Source: Spirochaetae bacterium HGW-Spirochaetae-4 | GTDB lineage: Bacteria > Spirochaetota > Spirochaetia > Sphaerochaetales > Sphaerochaetaceae | DNA length: 64,000 bases | NCBI GenBank assembly: GCA_002839335.1 | Contig: PGXU01000003.1 | Span: 1-64,000, forward strand | Direction of reading: 5' to 3' | Shown: piece after piece, positions 9,801 through 17,676 of the stretch | How the letters are laid out: each line of letters opens with the position of its first letter | Position numbering within the stretch: position 1 is the stretch's first letter | Notes under the pieces: model-generated | Databases searched by the model: none | The model's input: the letters and a program-made list of their open reading frames with translations, nothing else | What the model was told of the DNA's origin: nothing | Program-made: the position numbers and the translations under genes

Positions 9801-10078
9801 ACCCCTCGTCCGGAACCGTACTCGACGACAAGCGGATATTCTATACCGATCCGTTGCGGGATGTGCTGCACACCGCAACCTCGGATGGAATCGCAGTATC
9901 GGTAGCATTGGTCCAGAACAAGACCGACCGGGTATTGGGAACCTTCCCGGCACCCGCTATGGGGGTGGAGCCGGTGGTGCTGGCCTGGCAACCCTGGAAC
10001 CAACCGACCTTCCGGGAGCGGTTGAAGGAAAGCTACACGCTGCTCCAGGACTATTTCATCACGTTCAAGGAGAATTGA
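6839..10078 (+). CDS. membrane-anchored glycoside hydrolase (clan GH-A-like) of the polysaccharide cluster
   Basis: 1079 residues. A basic N-terminus (MGKKRKKKR) and one membrane segment (about 20-40) anchor it facing outward. Residues 45-400 form an uncharacterised region. Residues 430-820 look like a TIM-barrel hydrolase: FIHGINLGIAMPGKWF, LGANTLRIYTLLDP, VGRELEP (candidate acid/base Glu), VIAEFGLATGMG (candidate nucleophile Glu on strand 7) and IFEWMDEW. A beta-sandwich-like domain follows (about 830-1075). The family number is not assigned. The ATG at 6839 was chosen because it directly precedes the basic anchor; the frame is open further upstream but overlaps the HD-GYP gene. The ODP-GGDEF gene follows after 3 bp. 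It probably trims or processes the polymer made by the glycosyltransferase at 12116. Confidence 0.75.
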   Translation: MGKKRKKKRTIPGKSHIRLSLLLSIGFILVLLSPWLIWLSRPTLPLSVLVYNKTVPDTSAKAHVGLGWLLHHFKLHDISGDPFSATTTYRGYHPGESEENRIVPLGPVPEDMDLVYIADTYGIYRNGEGFSRSDHEEGTRNLIYGGMDQTDVDTLREFLNRDNPNTVVAEYNTFATPTPDYIQSQLYEMFRATWTGWSGQFVADLSTSGDTPSWIYGIYEQQSGEAWNYTGSGIVIYNTNDEILVLVVGEDLGPNVNQFVYTPAGERTLRLSGSTYYTHLFDIVEPLAGAEVLGEYQLDTTPQGARKLKDFGLETTFPAIIRGTTASHSTYYLAGNWAYSPTPLKFSFLAGVPNLMRRTVQNSLDSENNFYWHIYLPLMQSIFDEAYMRKSFPPGKATATTTSIGQTTMVSRTHGNLLQVWQDEQWKDLFIHGINLGIAMPGKWFTDFPKDKALYYRWLTQIGELGANTLRIYTLLDPEFYHAFLLYNQLHPEQPMWLMQEIWPEEEPHGNDYLDIDYQEEYQKEIVHVIDAVHGNATIAERRGRAWGTYTSDVSAYIVGYLVGRELEPHEVEDTDLLNEGYLFNGDYIRTTAAASPTEAWLAESTDYVLGYEESAYGWQHPVAIVNWPTLDPIEHPSERNEKGEKVNESNDRTTVDINNLLPGPQLKAGLFGAYHIYPNYPDFMNNDPLYDTYEDEFGRFRYGGYLKEFMEHHTAYPAVIAEFGLATGMGNAHFSPDGYHHGSMTELQQGEGIIRMFEAMRTEGYAGGIIFEWMDEWTKKTWTTEPYMVPYDRHILWHNAVDPEQNYGILAYEAIKPKRAAVASSGAGAITHVELRLDASFLHIDMGFTGALDFSKERLLIGLDTFGRELGELLYDKNLTISAPSGMEYLVVIDGKETSRLLAIPPANGSQYKFSTYEGLEMRGLFESMRKLTNKARALQDGTPIPARYEDASKLHHGKLIGSTNHWKIEGNTLSLRIPWTRINVSDPSSGTVLDDKRIFYTDPLRDVLHTATSDGIAVSVALVQNKTDRVLGTFPAPAMGVEPVVLAWQPWNQPTFRERLKESYTLLQDYFITFKEN

Positions 10079-10081
10079 CCT

Positions 10082-12112
10082 ATGGACCTATCGAAACCGA
10101 TTCCCGTGACCGAAGGCCTCTGGTGGGTAGGTTCGGGAGGAACACACAACAACCTCCAATGCAACCCCTATCTGTTGATCCAAGGTGGAAGCGCAATCCT
10201 GTTCGACCCCGGTTCGGTCCTGGATTTCGACACGGTAGCCGAAAAAGTCTCATCCCTGGTTCCGATATCGGAGCTGGAAGCCATAGTCTGCAGCCACCAG
10301 GACCCGGACCTCTGCTCGGCGTTGCCCCTGTTCGAGAAAGCCGGGTTTACCGGTCCGATCTGTTGCCATAAGCGGGCCGCCGCCATCATCACCTACTATG
10401 GCGTACAAAATCCCTTCTACCCGATCGACCTGCACGAATACGCCTACACCCTGAAGGACGGCACAGCAATCACCTTCATCTTCGCCCCCTACCTCCACTT
10501 CCCCGGAGCGATCATGAGCTACCTGCCCATACAGAAGGTCCTTGTCTCGGGCGACCTGTTCGGATCGGTCACCTCGCAGTGGCACCTGTTCGCCGAGAGC
10601 GGATACGAGGAAGGCATGAAAGCCTTCCATGAAGCCTACATGCCATCGCACGATATCCTCAAACCCGTCATGGACCAGCTCGAACACTACGACATCATGA
10701 TAATATGCCCTCAACACGGATCGATTATCAAAACAGAGATACCCTACCATATCCAACTGTTGCGCGATCTTCCCTGCGGAATATTCCTCGAGCCGGTACG
10801 GAAGAACCTTCTGGACGCAGGTGGACACCTCGCCTTGTGCAACCAGATCGTCAAACGGTACGTAGCCATGTTCGGCGCAAAGGAAGTCCGCGAAGCCCTG
10901 GTAAAATCACCCTTCGTCTTCAACGCGAAAAACAAGGCAATCCAAAGCACCAAACTGGCCGAACAGGAGATATGGGATGCCTTTTTCGACCTGATCCATG
11001 AGCGCAAGGGCATGGGGTGGATAACCGTGGTCGCTCCCGCGGTCGAACTCATGAGCAAGGAGTACTCGATCGCACTGCCCGACGTATTCCGTACCCTGGT
11101 GTTCGATGCGATCAGGAACCTCGATACCCGGGATTCCAAGATGCAGGAGTTGGAATCGGCCCGGTTGAACCTCGAGGAGAAGTTGAAGCATATGGAAGAG
11201 AGCCTCTACAAGGATACGGTTACCGGATTGTACAACGAGGAGTTCCACCGACTGTTCGTACACGAAGCCATGGCCGCGATCGCCGATGATGGCAAAGCCC
11301 TCACCTTCCTCATGATAAGCATCGACAACCTTTCTGCGATCAATCTCGATTTCGGCAGCGCCGAAGGAAACGCGACCTTGCGGAACCTCGCGATGGTCAT
11401 CAAGCGACACATCGAACCGACCAGCCACCTCTTCCGTCTCTCCGGTGGCGTCTTCGGTATCCATTGCATGGACCTGGACAAGGACGAAGTGATCCGGCGG
11501 GCAGAAACCATGCGCACCACCATTGCGGAATCGGATATCTTCATCGTCCCCATAACCGTATCCATCGGCATGTTCAACACCACCGAAATTCCCCAATCGG
11601 TCATGGGAGACCTTGAACAGATGGTCGAACTGACCATGCAAACCGCCCGTTATCGCTTGAAGTTGGCCCAGAAGCAAGGTGGAGGCATGCTAGTCCATGC
11701 TTCGAACACCGCGAATGTGGGCAATACCATATTCACCATCCTCCTAATCGACGAACCGGGTCTGGGCCGCGACATTATCCGACGGGCATTGGAGCAGAAC
11801 CACTACCGTGTTGTTGTCGCGGACAATGGTCTCGAGGGGCGGCGATTCGTGGAGGAGGAGCGTCCCGATATCATAATCAGCGAGCTGATGATACCGAAGG
11901 TGAGTGCCTTGACCCTACGCAAGGAGCTGCTCGCCAAACCATCGACCAGGAAAATCCCCTTTCTCCTCATGTCCTCGATCAAGAATGAAAGCACCATCGG
12001 CCGGGCATTGGAAGTCAACATCTCCCACTTCTTCTGGCGCCCGGTCATGTTGGTGGAGCTGCTTGGAGTCGTCAATCTGATCGCAAACAGACTCCAGATC
12101 CAAGGAAATTGA
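10082..12112 (+). CDS. ODP (diiron metallo-beta-lactamase fold)-GGDEF-receiver protein, all domains non-canonical
   Basis: 676 residues. Residues 1-240 have the metallo-beta-lactamase fold of flavodiiron and oxygen-binding diiron proteins: CSHQDPDL (HxDxD in place of HxExDH), YLHFPG, VSGDLFGS and CPQHGS supply the usual His/Asp ligands. No flavodoxin domain follows. A helical linker (about 345-375) leads to a GGDEF domain (375-535) whose signature reads RLSGGVFG, so cyclase activity is unlikely. A receiver-like domain (550-676) has Glu at the phospho-acceptor place (IISELMIPK) and Arg-Pro in place of Lys-Pro (FWRPV). I infer an oxygen or NO sensor that binds rather than makes a nucleotide. 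It starts 3 bp after the hydrolase gene, with AAGGAG upstream. Confidence 0.85.
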   Translation: MDLSKPIPVTEGLWWVGSGGTHNNLQCNPYLLIQGGSAILFDPGSVLDFDTVAEKVSSLVPISELEAIVCSHQDPDLCSALPLFEKAGFTGPICCHKRAAAIITYYGVQNPFYPIDLHEYAYTLKDGTAITFIFAPYLHFPGAIMSYLPIQKVLVSGDLFGSVTSQWHLFAESGYEEGMKAFHEAYMPSHDILKPVMDQLEHYDIMIICPQHGSIIKTEIPYHIQLLRDLPCGIFLEPVRKNLLDAGGHLALCNQIVKRYVAMFGAKEVREALVKSPFVFNAKNKAIQSTKLAEQEIWDAFFDLIHERKGMGWITVVAPAVELMSKEYSIALPDVFRTLVFDAIRNLDTRDSKMQELESARLNLEEKLKHMEESLYKDTVTGLYNEEFHRLFVHEAMAAIADDGKALTFLMISIDNLSAINLDFGSAEGNATLRNLAMVIKRHIEPTSHLFRLSGGVFGIHCMDLDKDEVIRRAETMRTTIAESDIFIVPITVSIGMFNTTEIPQSVMGDLEQMVELTMQTARYRLKLAQKQGGGMLVHASNTANVGNTIFTILLIDEPGLGRDIIRRALEQNHYRVVVADNGLEGRRFVEEERPDIIISELMIPKVSALTLRKELLAKPSTRKIPFLLMSSIKNESTIGRALEVNISHFFWRPVMLVELLGVVNLIANRLQIQGN

Positions 12113-12115
12113 CCT

Positions 12116-14980
12116 ATGGGAACCACTTTCGCCATCATCCTGACGTTGACAGTCCTTGCGCTGGACCTCATCCTCTTTCTCTTGACCTTCATCTTGAAGG
12201 CCTTTCGGAAGATCCGTAGCCGCCGGCAACAAAAACATGACCGGTATATCGAAGAACAGCTGCTCGCCGGTGAGATAGATGACGAACGGATAGAGCCCGA
12301 CGACCTGTTTTCCCTCTACAAGCGGCTGCAGGAAGCGGTTTCCATACCGATGGAACGTCAGGAATGCATAGCACGGATGCTCTTGGACAGCTACCTACCG
12401 AAGCGGTACATGAAGCAACTCCAATCCCGGTTCCGGTTGAAAAGGATCGAAGCCGCCGCAAACCTCAGATACCTGCAGCGGGAGGACATACAGCAAGCCC
12501 TCCTGGCCGCCTTGCGCACCGAGCGTGATACGACGGTCGCCCTGTACATCGGCCAGGCACTGGCGATCCAAAAGGATACCAGGGCGATAATCCCCTTGAT
12601 CTCCCATATCAGAAGGAGCAGCCCGTGGATGGCCGGACGGTTGCGCTCTATCCTGTACACCTACGAGGAGAAGCTCCTTCCGTATCTGCTGCGAAGGGTG
12701 AAGAACACTAGGCGTTACATGCAGCAGATCATCTGCGGCTTCGCCATCGCGCATCCGTCGGAACAGTTGCGGGACTATCTGGTCGAACTTGGCCAATCGG
12801 AACGGACAGGAACCAGACGACTTGCCCTCAAGGCCCTCCGCAAGCATTTTCCCGAAGAACTGATCCGGGAGCCGTTCACCTCGAGTAAGAAGAACGATAT
12901 CCTGGTGGCCGTCATCCACGCGATTTCCATCCTCCCGGGCAAGCATCGCATAGCTACCATCCTCACATTCTCCCGCCGCAAGGCGTTGCATGAGCATATC
13001 GTACAAAACCTCTCGGACATGACCTACCGGGAACCGGCGGTGCTCGGCGATATACTGGCACACTTCAAGCACACCAAATCGAGCAGGAACAAGGAACTGT
13101 TGGCAAAAGTACTCGATCGGCGCATCGAGTATTACCTCGTGCAGATCGCAGGACCCCTGCACGACCAGATAGTCGAACTGATCAGGGAACTGGTTCGGGT
13201 GAAACAGACTAGCGGCATCATATTCTTCCTCAACCGCAACCAGGAACCGTCGATCGAAAAAGCCATCGTCCAAACCCTACGTCCATTGATGAAGAAGAAC
13301 CAGACCTTGCATATGCAAATCGTGCAATACCTCGACGCACGGCTGGTCAAGGAATTCAAGATCAGGTTCGCCAAGAAATATCGCGACACACCGGCACCCC
13401 ACGCCGAACCACCCCAGCGCCTCCGTCTGGCACTTACCCTTATCGGCATACTCCTGCTGTTTCCCCTGGTCATCCTTGCCAGCGAGTTCACCACCCTGGT
13501 CAGCCTCTCATGGCAAGAAATCGGGCGGCTGTATGTGGTGCGGTTCAACTACCTGCTGGTCTACTACTCGGTCACCATCAACCTCATCTACCTACTCGTC
13601 CTCACCATTTCGGTGCGTGGAGCCCAGGTCCAGGCGCGCCTATGGGACTGCAAGGACACACGGCTCCTCTATACCGACCAATTGCTGCCCGCGGTATCGA
13701 TCATAGCCCCGGCCTACAATGAGGCAGGCAATATCATCGAGAGCGTCAATTCCCTGCTCAACCAACGCTACCCCGACTTCGAGCTGATCGTCGTCAACGA
13801 CGGTTCCAAGGACGAGACCCTGAACACATTGATCAAATACTTCAACCTGGAGAAACGGGACCGGCTTATTCCGAGAAGACTCAACACCCGACCGATCCGC
13901 GGTATCTATACCAACAAGAATATCCCCAACCTCATCATCGTCGACAAGGTGAACGGAGGAAAAGCCGATTCGCTCAACCTCGGGTTGAACGTCGCCAGCA
14001 AGGAATTCTTCTGCGGGATCGATGCCGACTCCCTGCTGGAACCGGAAGCACTGCTCAAAGCAGTATCGGCGATGATCGATTCACACGAGGAGACGATAGC
14101 CACCGGGGGGAACATCTGCCCGGTCAACGGCTGCACCGTCGAACTCGGCTCGCTGGATGCGGTCTCCTTGCCGAAAAACTTCCTCGCCCGCCTGCAATCG
14201 CTTGAATATATGCGGGCGTTCATGTCGGGAAGAGTCGGTTGGTCGCATATGAACCTGTTGCTGATCATCAGCGGGGCATTCGGCGTATTCAACCGGGAGC
14301 GCACCATACAGACCGGCGGATACCTGACAAAAAGCGGCAAATACCGCAAGGACACCGTCGGCGAGGATATGGAACTGGTCGTACGGCTCTCGCGGTACAT
14401 GCGCGAGCTGAAAAAACCGTATCGGGTGAAATATGCATTCAACGCGAACTGCTGGACCGAAGTACCCGAATCATGGAAGACACTGCACCGCCAACGGGAC
14501 CGGTGGCATCGTGGCCTTGTCGATATACTGCTGTTCCACAGTGCCATGATCGCCAATCCCCGCTACGGGCGATTGGGCGTGGTCGGCATGTCCTACTACT
14601 TCATCTTCGAGTTGGTCGGGCCATTCATCGAAGCCCAGGGGCTGTTGCTGGTGGTCCTCTCGATCTTCCTGGGGATCATCAACCTGCCCATTGCCCTATT
14701 GCTGTTCACAGCGACCATCCTCTTGGGTATCCTGGTCAGCATATCGTCGGTCCTGGTGAACGAACTCGACCATGAGATGTATGCTACCGACGATGTCCTG
14801 CGTCTGCTCGGCATGGCTATCCTGGAGAATTTCGGTATACGCCAGATCATCAGCCTCTGGCGGGTCGGCGGCTTCTTCAGTGCCATGCGGAAGAACAGGG
14901 GATGGGGAACCCAGGTGCGCAAGGGCTTCGGTTCCCCCAAGCCGGTCAAGGCTTCCAGCGCTCATATGAAAAAGCATTGA
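12116..14980 (+). CDS. processive family 2 glycosyltransferase with N-terminal HEAT-like repeats
   Basis: 954 residues. One N-terminal membrane segment (3-25) is followed by about 370 residues of helical HEAT-like repeats, two membrane segments (about 440-510), and a GT2 domain (about 525-800) with all processive-synthase motifs: VNDGSKDE, GIDADS, TVGEDMEL and QRDRWHRG. Further membrane helices complete the channel. The catalytic part resembles poly-N-acetylglucosamine or cellulose-type synthases (PgaC/BcsA); no PilZ domain was seen. The HEAT region is unusual for this family and may bind a regulator such as the ODP-GGDEF protein encoded 3 bp upstream. The 3' end overlaps the convergent GH16 gene by 35 bp. 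Confidence 0.88.
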   Translation: MGTTFAIILTLTVLALDLILFLLTFILKAFRKIRSRRQQKHDRYIEEQLLAGEIDDERIEPDDLFSLYKRLQEAVSIPMERQECIARMLLDSYLPKRYMKQLQSRFRLKRIEAAANLRYLQREDIQQALLAALRTERDTTVALYIGQALAIQKDTRAIIPLISHIRRSSPWMAGRLRSILYTYEEKLLPYLLRRVKNTRRYMQQIICGFAIAHPSEQLRDYLVELGQSERTGTRRLALKALRKHFPEELIREPFTSSKKNDILVAVIHAISILPGKHRIATILTFSRRKALHEHIVQNLSDMTYREPAVLGDILAHFKHTKSSRNKELLAKVLDRRIEYYLVQIAGPLHDQIVELIRELVRVKQTSGIIFFLNRNQEPSIEKAIVQTLRPLMKKNQTLHMQIVQYLDARLVKEFKIRFAKKYRDTPAPHAEPPQRLRLALTLIGILLLFPLVILASEFTTLVSLSWQEIGRLYVVRFNYLLVYYSVTINLIYLLVLTISVRGAQVQARLWDCKDTRLLYTDQLLPAVSIIAPAYNEAGNIIESVNSLLNQRYPDFELIVVNDGSKDETLNTLIKYFNLEKRDRLIPRRLNTRPIRGIYTNKNIPNLIIVDKVNGGKADSLNLGLNVASKEFFCGIDADSLLEPEALLKAVSAMIDSHEETIATGGNICPVNGCTVELGSLDAVSLPKNFLARLQSLEYMRAFMSGRVGWSHMNLLLIISGAFGVFNRERTIQTGGYLTKSGKYRKDTVGEDMELVVRLSRYMRELKKPYRVKYAFNANCWTEVPESWKTLHRQRDRWHRGLVDILLFHSAMIANPRYGRLGVVGMSYYFIFELVGPFIEAQGLLLVVLSIFLGIINLPIALLLFTATILLGILVSISSVLVNELDHEMYATDDVLRLLGMAILENFGIRQIISLWRVGGFFSAMRKNRGWGTQVRKGFGSPKPVKASSAHMKKH

Positions 14981-15728
14981 GGGTCATCGCGACAGGCTTT
15001 TCGGGTTCTTTCCCCTGGAACAACCATAGGTTGATCCTGAAGCGTACCCTTCCCTCGGACGGCGGTGTACCGGCGAACGTCCACCGGTTCATGAAATTGC
15101 CACTTGCCTCGGGCGAATCGGGATCGACCCGGCCATGGTAGCTGGAGAACTCCAGGAGATCCGGCTTCCAGACGATCCGGTGCGTGGTGGTGTTTCCCTG
15201 CAATTTCGGATCGAACACCACAATCCGTTCCGGCGAAGTATAGGGTTGGACCACATATTGGAACTTGGTCCCATCCTCGGCTCCCCAGGCGGCGAACTCG
15301 ACATCTATCTCCCGGTTGAACTCTTCGGGAGCCGTATCCCAGGTGAAAAAGCCCGCCACCACCGCCGGATCATAACTGCGGGCATCGGTTTCTACCGTGA
15401 ACGTATAGGTTCCGTATCCGACGCGTGAGCGCGTGAATATCTCGGTAGCGTACCAGTGCTCCCCCTGCTTGCCGATTGTCAGATGCATCCCACGGTCATC
15501 CACCCACACCGCCTCCGGTGATGAAGAATAATAGTTGGGTCCCGGCGCCACCGGTGCAGTCGAAGACTTGATCCGCCACTTCAGTCCACCGAAATCCAAT
15601 TCCCTCGGACCGGTGTTGATTTCCGGCAATCCGGTTGCCGCCGAGACACACGATGTCAGGGAGACAAGCAACCCCACGAGTCCCAACAAGCGACTCCAGC
15701 GGAACCTGCGATACACGGGTTCTCCCAT
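14946..15728 (-). CDS. GH16-type beta-glucanase-like lipoprotein
   Basis: 260 residues from the ATG at 15728. A signal peptide ends in a lipobox (VSLTSC). The rest is a jelly-roll lectin/glucanase domain. The GH16 catalytic signature ExDxE is visible as NREIDVEFA, with nucleophile and acid/base Glu in place, and aromatic strands such as VRFRINLWLF follow. GH16 enzymes cut or transglycosylate beta-linked glucans and galactans. A GTG at 15737 directly follows the deacetylase stop codon; ATG 15728 has better spacing from a GTAGG ribosome site. It converges on the glycosyltransferase gene (35 bp overlap), so it is probably part of the same polysaccharide system, working outside the cell. Confidence 0.82.
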   Translation of the reverse strand: MGEPVYRRFRWSRLLGLVGLLVSLTSCVSAATGLPEINTGPRELDFGGLKWRIKSSTAPVAPGPNYYSSSPEAVWVDDRGMHLTIGKQGEHWYATEIFTRSRVGYGTYTFTVETDARSYDPAVVAGFFTWDTAPEEFNREIDVEFAAWGAEDGTKFQYVVQPYTSPERIVVFDPKLQGNTTTHRIVWKPDLLEFSSYHGRVDPDSPEASGNFMNRWTFAGTPPSEGRVRFRINLWLFQGKEPEKPVAMTLNAFSYERWKP

Positions 15729-15737
15729 AGTCGGCAC

Positions 15738-16646
15738 CTACCTTCCCGTAATCCTCAGCATATGCTGCACGAATACATCGGAACTATAGTTCTCCACATT
15801 GAACGCGTTGATATTCATCAGATCCATCGAACTGGCGAACACCGCTCCCGGCTTGGACGTCCTCACAGCCAGATACCCGCTCTCCCTAGCCGCCTCCAAC
15901 ACCTGCTTGTCGCCCGAACCGCTACCGAACGGCAATGCGATGGCGATCACCGCGCTACCCAGTTCCAGCTCGATGATCCGCTTGGACTCACGCATCTCAT
16001 ACAGGACTTCATCGGCAGGCAACTCGCCCAACGGACGATGCGTCAACGAGTGCGAGCCGAAGGAGAACAACTTCTCCCCCCGGACATTCCGGTAGCGGTC
16101 CATTTCCCTCACCTGGTCCCAATCCATGTACCCGACCTGACCGATATACGTCGGTACCAAAAAGAATGTCGCCGGTATGTCGAAGGCTTTCAGCAATGGA
16201 TACACAATGGCATAAATCGACAAGTCTCCATCATCGAAGGTGACCACAGTCGCATCTGTGGCTATCGTTTTGGTTCCATTATGGATATCGACCAGGTCCT
16301 GAAAACCCAGGAAGGCATATTTGCGCTTCAGATATCCGAGATCCGATTCAAAGTTGTACAGATCCCGATTGTAGATATTTCCGGTCCTGCCGAACACGAT
16401 ATTGTGGTACAACACCGGCACGATCTTGGGGTCCTTCCGTTTGGGAGGATTCGAAACCGCAACCGGTTGTGCGGCGACCGCCCACAACGAGTCGCCGGCC
16501 GCCTCCGGTCTCCAATACCTGACTTGCGGTGCCGCCTCCTCATACGCGAGGCCAGATGAACTTTCCGCCACCAAGGGAGAAAGCGCTGCGAAGAGGCCTA
16601 TGACACCGTATACGAACCGTACCCATTTCCTTGAAAACAACCGCAT
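15738..16646 (-). CDS. secreted polysaccharide deacetylase (NodB/PgaB-like)
   Basis: 302 residues with a signal peptide (about 1-27). The NodB homology domain (about 75-300) has the metal and catalytic motifs TFDDGD and HSLTH, preceded by VPVLYHNI as in PgaB and IcaB. Such enzymes remove N-acetyl groups from poly-N-acetylglucosamine, which helps export and surface retention. With the GT2 synthase at 12116 this suggests a PNAG-like polymer, although the GH16 neighbour would fit a glucan better, so the polymer is unsettled. The GH16 gene follows at once and the two are surely co-transcribed. Ribosome site AAGGAAG lies 5 nt before the ATG. Confidence 0.87.
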   Translation of the reverse strand: MRLFSRKWVRFVYGVIGLFAALSPLVAESSSGLAYEEAAPQVRYWRPEAAGDSLWAVAAQPVAVSNPPKRKDPKIVPVLYHNIVFGRTGNIYNRDLYNFESDLGYLKRKYAFLGFQDLVDIHNGTKTIATDATVVTFDDGDLSIYAIVYPLLKAFDIPATFFLVPTYIGQVGYMDWDQVREMDRYRNVRGEKLFSFGSHSLTHRPLGELPADEVLYEMRESKRIIELELGSAVIAIALPFGSGSGDKQVLEAARESGYLAVRTSKPGAVFASSMDLMNINAFNVENYSSDVFVQHMLRITGR

Positions 16647-16713
16647 GGAACTTCCTTATCCGACTGTCCAACTATACGGACGATGCCGCACAGCGGCAAG
16701 TGGAAACGTACCT

Positions 16714-17574
16714 TCATACCCTGTAATAGCGAATGTCCGATTGTATCTCGAATCCCAACCGCAGGTACAACCTGAATGCGTTGGCATTGGTGCTGTTGAC
16801 ATCCAACACCACCTTCAGATCGTCGCGGGGTTGTGCATGCAGGATTTTCGTCAGGAATTCACGCCCATATCCACGGCCTTGGAACCGGGGGTCCACCGCA
16901 ACCGTATTCACCGAGCGGGCACCTGCGGATGTACTGATGAAGCACACGGCCACAAGATCGGTGCCGACACTGCCCACATACCCCTCGCGCTGCACGGCGA
17001 TCATGCTTGTCTCGATGAACTGCCTGGACTCGGCGAGCGGATCGCCGTACGCCGCGGCACAAATCTCGGCCATGCGTGGCACATCCGTATCTGTGGCCAC
17101 CCTGACCGCCACATCGCCCTCCACATACGCAGGCAAACCACGGGACAGTCCCATGGTGTACTCGCTGAACAGTTCTGTGGTCGCACGGGTACGGACGAAC
17201 GATGCTCCGGAAATCGATTTGGCATCACATATCAAAATCCGGGATGCCACCCGATACCTGTCCAAAACCTCGATAGCGTTGGCAAGCAATGCCGAACCGA
17301 TTCCGCATCTGCGATGGTCGGCATGCACACACAGGGCAATCTCCCCCTCATCGGCCTTGGGTGCGAATACCGTTGCCGCACCGACAAGAAGCTTACCGGT
17401 ATAGGCGAGGAAATAGCAGTCCATTTCCTTGTCATGGTTGAGCACATGGTCGAACGAAATCGCGGAAACGATACCGGTTCCATCCTCGACCGACTCCACG
17501 AGAGCTTCGATTTCCTGCAACACGTCGGCTGCAGGACTATTGAACGAGACGAACTCGAATCCTTCTTTGCACAT
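16714..17574 (-). CDS. tandem GNAT-family acetyltransferase
   Basis: 286 residues forming two GNAT domains. The first (about 1-140) has the acetyl-CoA loop HADHRRCGIGSALLANAI. The second (about 150-286) has VDPRFQGRGYGREFLTKIL and NANAFRLYLRLGFE, the standard motif A and B pattern. The double-GNAT layout is that of mycothiol-synthase-like proteins and aminoglycoside-type acetyltransferases; the substrate cannot be told. It is divergent from znuA with a 102 bp gap that carries the znuA promoter. Confidence 0.8.
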   Translation of the reverse strand: MCKEGFEFVSFNSPAADVLQEIEALVESVEDGTGIVSAISFDHVLNHDKEMDCYFLAYTGKLLVGAATVFAPKADEGEIALCVHADHRRCGIGSALLANAIEVLDRYRVASRILICDAKSISGASFVRTRATTELFSEYTMGLSRGLPAYVEGDVAVRVATDTDVPRMAEICAAAYGDPLAESRQFIETSMIAVQREGYVGSVGTDLVAVCFISTSAGARSVNTVAVDPRFQGRGYGREFLTKILHAQPRDDLKVVLDVNSTNANAFRLYLRLGFEIQSDIRYYRV

Positions 17575-17620
17575 ACCCTATAATGGCCCCATACGAGCTT
17601 GTTCGCCAAGTCAAATTTTT

Positions 17621-17659
17621 TGCAAATCACTTGCATTTTCGATTCCGAATACCTATATT
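17621..17659 (+). promoter_or_regulatory. znuA promoter with a TGCAA-N5-TTGCA inverted repeat over the -35 box
   Basis: TTGCAT (17631-17636) and TATATT (17654-17659) are 17 bp apart, about 18 nt before the znuA start. A perfect inverted repeat TGCAA-ATCAC-TTGCA (17621-17635) covers the -35 box, where a repressor would block polymerase. The last gene of the operon encodes a Fur-family regulator, so this is a good candidate zinc-responsive operator. A related element lies at the ZIP promoter (22313-22325). Confidence 0.6.
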
Positions 17660-17676
17660 CATATCAAGGAGACACC

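Noticed and set aside
16685-16697. Hairpin GCCGC-ACA-GCGGC after the double GNAT gene
   Set aside because: No T-run follows on the minus strand, so it is not a convincing intrinsic terminator.
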